DNA of 53,877 bases from Lentisphaerota bacterium. GTDB taxonomy: Bacteria > Verrucomicrobiota > Lentisphaeria > Victivallales > Victivallaceae. How positions within the stretch are numbered: the first letter of the stretch is position 1; each line of letters starts with the position of its first letter. This document shows, piece by piece, positions 50,319-53,877 of the stretch. A program made the position numbers and the translations under genes. The notes beneath the pieces were generated by a model. The model saw only the letters and a list, made by a program, of their open reading frames with translations, had not been told where the DNA came from and ran no database searches. The stretch spans positions 1-53,877 of the forward strand of contig SUWG01000016.1 in assembly GCA_015061625.1 (NCBI GenBank), in the 5' to 3' direction.

Positions 50319-52394
50319 TCAGGCAACGGGAAAGACGATGCACAAAGTTTCACCCGACGGGATCAGCCAGCAGTTTTTGCCGTTTTCTTCATACATGGCA
50401 GATGAACCGCACCACTGCTCAAACTCTTTCAACTCATCCACAGCAAAAGTGTTTGCCGCATCACCGCAGTTGGTGACGATCACCGCCGTCTGATTTCCGG
50501 CTTGCAAAACGGAAACCGGCATGGGGGCCGACTGCGGAGCATAGAGCGGTTTCACGCCGTTTCTGACGGCGAAATCCACGATGATCCGGTCGCTTTGAGC
50601 AGTGCCGTTGATCATATCGCCGAGCAGCAGCGGCGTTCCCCATAATTCGGCAGAGCCTTTACCCGAATCGTTACGCAGAGCCGCCGGATAACCGTCACAG
50701 GCGGCAATGACCTGTGTGCCGGGCAGAGTTTGGAAACGCTGAAGTTCCCGGTAGGGGATGACGCTGCCGAAATCATCACTTTCAATGACCGTCGTTTTCC
50801 GGGGGGCGATCTCATCGCACTCAAAACCGCCGAAAAGTTCATCCAGACCATGCCCCGGTATCCGGTCATGCAAAGCGATGTATTTATCCAGAAATCCGCA
50901 TCTGCCGTCAGCCCAGACCGCTCCGCCGTCAGCAACAAATTTACGCAGTTTGGCGGCAGTATTTTGAGAAACCGCCCGCACATACGGCAGATACAGCACT
51001 TTATATGCGGATAAAGTTTTTTCGTCCATGACGCTTTCAGAAACGAAATCCGCCGTGATCCCCGCCTGTGCCAGAGCGCGGTGACAGAGCAGAGCCGAGC
51101 GGATATGGTAGTGCATTTTTTCCTCAAATCCGGTCAGGTGATCGAGCGAGGCCTGTTCCAGAGAGATGAATATTGCCGCTTTGACCGGCGGCATAACCGC
51201 CCGGTCGAAAAATTCCCGGTGGTCATGGTAGAGCGAGGCAAAGGCGGCAACGGCTCTGGAGCGTTCAGTTTCTCCGCCGTCAGAGGGGTTGCGCAAACTG
51301 AATTCTCCGACTTCAAAGGCACTGTGCCGCCACGCCTGCCATTGCCAGAAGATCACGCCGCGCAGACCGCGGGCAAGCGAATGGAACAAGGTGGCGAAAA
51401 TATCTTTGCCGCCCGGAGTAAGGGCAAAGGGCTTGGAAATGGTACTGCCGGCCTGATATTCGCCGATGTAGGCATCTTTGCCCTGTCCCCATGAACGGGC
51501 AAGGTCGATCTGGGAAAACATGGGCAATTCACTGGAGTGATCCAGATTTTTCTGCAAAGAGCAAAAGTGCATGGCAGGGTGTACGGAAATGCTGATACTG
51601 TCCTGGATTTTGCTGAAAACAAAGGGGTCGATGCCGATGAATACCGGATTTTCACAACCGACACAGGGATTGGTGTGACACTCATGCACCTTATCAAACC
51701 GGCGTACTAAAGAAATGAGATAACGCAAATGTCCGGCGGAGTGGCTCAATTGAAACTCATCCCAGTCACAGCGCAGACCGTTATCCCGGCTGCGGGTGCC
51801 GCACTCAAGGACTGATTTGAGAAAATGTTCATCGATCTCTTCGATGGATCCCGGCAGAATTGGATTGAAAATGTAGTATTCATTTGCCCATGCCGCCTGC
51901 AATGAACCGATATCCTTGTAACGACAGCGCAGATAAGCGGCAAATTCCCGGAGCGAGTGGGGGCAGTCGCAACGCAGATCGGTCGGTTCATTCCAGACAT
52001 TCCAGATATGCAGAGCCGGATTGTCGCAGTAGCGCTTGACAGTTTCAGTAAAGAAAAGTTCCAATCCGGCTTTAACTTCCGGGCGGTCAAGACAGGGAAT
52101 GCGGCGGAAACGGTCATCAATGCCGTCGGCGAGCAACTCTTTCACCCGGAAATAAGGCAGATAAAAGACTAAAGTAGCCATGACTTTGACCCCGGCACGG
52201 GCGGCGGCACGGAAAAAACGGTCAAACATGGTGTATTCCCAAACATCTTTGCGGATCTCCACATACTCCCAGCAGATGAAAGTACGCACCAGAGAGATGC
52301 CGTTTTCGCGGATCAGACAGAGATCGTCAAACAATTCAGCTTCCGATTTTTTCGGATTGATCCAGTACATTGTACCGATGGTAAACTCTTTCAT
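50319..52394 (-). CDS. GH42-like beta-galactosidase family glycosidase
   Basis: Start at ATG 52394 (TTGAGGA upstream), 691 residues. The N-terminal TIM barrel has WNVWNEPT with acid/base E136 and YIGEYQAGS with nucleophile E312, matching clan GH-A family 42. The middle domain is flavodoxin/glutamine-amidotransferase-like (about 400-600), and a short C-terminal beta region follows. No signal peptide, so it acts on imported oligosaccharides, probably galactosides, although GH42 members differ in specificity. It follows the AraC stop by 8 bp; its ribosome-binding site lies across the AraC end. Confidence 0.87.
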   Translation of the reverse strand: MKEFTIGTMYWINPKKSEAELFDDLCLIRENGISLVRTFICWEYVEIRKDVWEYTMFDRFFRAAARAGVKVMATLVFYLPYFRVKELLADGIDDRFRRIPCLDRPEVKAGLELFFTETVKRYCDNPALHIWNVWNEPTDLRCDCPHSLREFAAYLRCRYKDIGSLQAAWANEYYIFNPILPGSIEEIDEHFLKSVLECGTRSRDNGLRCDWDEFQLSHSAGHLRYLISLVRRFDKVHECHTNPCVGCENPVFIGIDPFVFSKIQDSISISVHPAMHFCSLQKNLDHSSELPMFSQIDLARSWGQGKDAYIGEYQAGSTISKPFALTPGGKDIFATLFHSLARGLRGVIFWQWQAWRHSAFEVGEFSLRNPSDGGETERSRAVAAFASLYHDHREFFDRAVMPPVKAAIFISLEQASLDHLTGFEEKMHYHIRSALLCHRALAQAGITADFVSESVMDEKTLSAYKVLYLPYVRAVSQNTAAKLRKFVADGGAVWADGRCGFLDKYIALHDRIPGHGLDELFGGFECDEIAPRKTTVIESDDFGSVIPYRELQRFQTLPGTQVIAACDGYPAALRNDSGKGSAELWGTPLLLGDMINGTAQSDRIIVDFAVRNGVKPLYAPQSAPMPVSVLQAGNQTAVIVTNCGDAANTFAVDELKEFEQWCGSSAMYEENGKNCWLIPSGETLCIVFPVA

Positions 52395-52402
52395 TATTAT
52401 CC

Positions 52403-53287
52403 TCAACCTTCCATGATTTCCGGGGTGATATCCGGAATGATCTTATTCCACAACTTTCTGTTTTTTCTGAATTCTCCGGGGGAAACGCCGAAGTGTTCCT
52501 GAAATTTGGCGTAAAAGGCGGTAACTCCGGAAAAATTGACCTCATCGACGATATCCGCTACGGAAAGATTGCTTCTTATCAGCCGCAAAGCGGCCATTTC
52601 CAGACGGGATTTGAGGATATGCTCTTTGGGCGATTCGTGGAAAATGCGTTTCCATTCCCGGAAAAATACGGCACGGGAAAAACCGAAACGGCGGGCGACC
52701 TCTTCCACGGTGAGCGAGCGGTTGCAGTGATGCTGAAAATAGATGGCGGCTTTACGGATACGGTTTTCGGCATTTATGGAAACAGAGTCTTTTTTTGTGC
52801 GTGCAAAGAGTAATTCCCGCAAAATTTGAAAACAAACCCAGTCCAGTTGATCACTTCCTCCGGCAATGGTCAATGTCAGGCAACATTGCCTGAATTTTTC
52901 CACCAGTTTCTGCAGAACTTCCGAAAAGTCGATCTCCCAAAAAAATTCCTGCGGAATCAATCCCCAATCTTTCAATGTTTGATACCCTATATGATTGTAA
53001 CTGAAAGATATCGTATCTCGGGGGCAGTCTCCGGCCAATGAACACTTCATACCGGGGTGTTTGAATACAGTATGCGGAAATGGAAGATTGATTTTTTGTC
53101 CGTCAATACGATCTTCACAAATGCCAGATGCGGACTGTAAGCGTAAACTTACTTCAAAGTTTTTCATAACATAAGAATTGTCGTCCGCCGGAAATTTAGC
53201 ATTATTACAAAAATACACTTTTGATACATTCAAGGGGAATTTGTTCTGTCTGAGTGCCTGACCGATTTCTGTATTCATCCATTCCAT
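52403..53287 (-). CDS. AraC-family regulator of the GH42 operon
   Basis: I place the start at ATG 53287 (CAGGTGA upstream), giving 294 residues; longer reading frames lack a good site. The N-terminal half is a divergent sensor without clear cupin motifs. The C-terminal domain has two HTH units (VEEVARRFGFSRAVFFREW, then SVADIVDEVNFSGVTAFYAKF, both partly quoted). It is cotranscribed with GH42 and divergent from the FAD oxidoreductase, so it may regulate both. Nearby TTGACA (53415) lacks a good -10 partner. Confidence 0.88.
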   Translation of the reverse strand: MEWMNTEIGQALRQNKFPLNVSKVYFCNNAKFPADDNSYVMKNFEVSLRLQSASGICEDRIDGQKINLPFPHTVFKHPGMKCSLAGDCPRDTISFSYNHIGYQTLKDWGLIPQEFFWEIDFSEVLQKLVEKFRQCCLTLTIAGGSDQLDWVCFQILRELLFARTKKDSVSINAENRIRKAAIYFQHHCNRSLTVEEVARRFGFSRAVFFREWKRIFHESPKEHILKSRLEMAALRLIRSNLSVADIVDEVNFSGVTAFYAKFQEHFGVSPGEFRKNRKLWNKIIPDITPEIMEG

Positions 53288-53483
53288 TGAAATCACCTGA
53301 AATACAAGATTTTTAACCTGAAAACCAAATATAATGCACCTTCTTGTTTTTGTCAAATCTGAAATGATTTTTTCAGTTGCCGGTGATACGCTTTAACACT
53401 CTTATTGATATCTTTTGACATTGTAAGAACCGTTTTCTGATGATATCTTAAAAACAGAAACTCAAAAAGTGGAGAGTTAAAAA

Positions 53484-53877
53484 ATGAATCATTTTGATAT
53501 TGCGGTTTGCGGTGGAGGTATCGCAGGTGTTGCATCTGCATTGGCCGCCGCACGCAGAGGCAGAAAAGTATTGCTTATTGAAAAACAATCCATTATTGGA
53601 GGTTTGGCAACTTCCGGATTGATTTACATTTATCTGCCGATAAGTGGACAGGATGGCAAAGTGGTAACGGCGGGTATCGCCGAGGAACTTCTGCGTTATT
53701 CGCCGGATTACGGTCCGTTTGATCTGCCGGAGAAGTACAACGGGGTGGCCGGAGGGGATAACGGTAATGATCCGGAGCGTTACTGCTGCTGTTTTTCTCC
53801 GGCGGGGTATACGCTCACACTGGAAAGGCTTTTGCGTGATGCCGGGGTGGAAGTGTATCTGGAAACGACCGTGACCG
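53484..53877 (+). CDS. FAD-dependent oxidoreductase, 5' part only
   Basis: The window ends after 131 codons. The start (ATG 53484, GGAGAG upstream) is followed at once by the dinucleotide-binding fold FDIAVCGGGIAGVASALAAARRGRKVLLIE (GxGxxG as GGGIAG with Glu at the end), then GGLATSGLIYIYLP, typical of the large FAD_oxidored family common in PVC bacteria near carbohydrate genes. The remainder is off the window, so the substrate side is unknown. Divergent AraC gene. Confidence 0.82.
   Translation, partial: MNHFDIAVCGGGIAGVASALAAARRGRKVLLIEKQSIIGGLATSGLIYIYLPISGQDGKVVTAGIAEELLRYSPDYGPFDLPEKYNGVAGGDNGNDPERYCCCFSPAGYTLTLERLLRDAGVEVYLETTVT

Noticed and set aside
53415-53449. Promoter TTGACA before the FAD oxidoreductase
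   Set aside because: No -10 hexamer at 16-18 bp; TATCTT lies 23 bp away.

Overview
The window looks like a chromosomal segment from a Gram-negative bacterium of the PVC group, most likely Lentisphaerota (Victivallis-like). This is an inference from gene content, not from a marker tree. It rests on a BamA gene, a MurB-Ddl fusion, a three-gene SPFH cluster joined to a metal P-type ATPase and an ABC-2 exporter, and a carbohydrate-oriented accessory gene set (AraC regulators, GH42, Gfo/Idh, ceramidase-like hydrolase, FAD oxidoreductase). Recurrent promoters have a TTGACA/TTGAAA -35 box and a TATATT -10 box 16-17 bp apart.

Layout. 1-412 is gene-free and repeat-rich. 413-3819 (minus) holds xerC-hrpB. 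3899-4780 encodes a secreted SH3b protein. 4899-15420 is one tight operon: three SPFH/band-7 proteins, a His-rich P1B ATPase, an ABC ATPase with its permease, and a 534-residue membrane-anchored protein. It ends at a 12-bp-stem terminator. 15571-21157 carries a CNNM/CBS protein and the run rpe, hisI, murB-ddl fusion, gcvT-like. 21198-29313 is housekeeping: prs behind a long structured leader, rplY, pth, rpsF-ssb-rpsR-rplI-dnaB, and bamA. mazG and a PMT-type glycosyltransferase follow. 31907-36852 holds independently promoted accessory genes (Gfo/Idh oxidoreductase, BASS-type transporter, ceramidase-like hydrolase, Mrp ATPase) and an array of palindromic repeats. 36855-39520 has a glycosidase remnant, dinB and cca. 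39682-42288 is a chain of four translationally coupled secreted paralogues with an NTF2-like look. 42303-44327 is a divergent AraC/deacetylase-like pair.

44453-50221 is an accessory locus at a tRNA cluster (Leu-Gly-Tyr). The 3' end of tRNA-Tyr is repeated downstream as insertion scars. Two 322-bp direct repeats, each carrying the 5' end of a tyrosine-integrase-like gene, bracket an AT-richer cargo: AraC regulator, fucose/arabinose-isomerase-like protein, and a DUF3791-DUF3990-HTH cassette resembling toxin-antitoxin genes. 50319-53877 holds an AraC-GH42 operon and, divergently, the start of an FAD-dependent oxidoreductase cut by the window edge.

The best candidates for under-described biology are the SPFH-trio/metal-ATPase/ABC operon, the four-paralogue secreted operon, the structured prs leader, the three-gene DUF3990 cassette, and the palindromic repeat that supplies the last codons of two unrelated genes.
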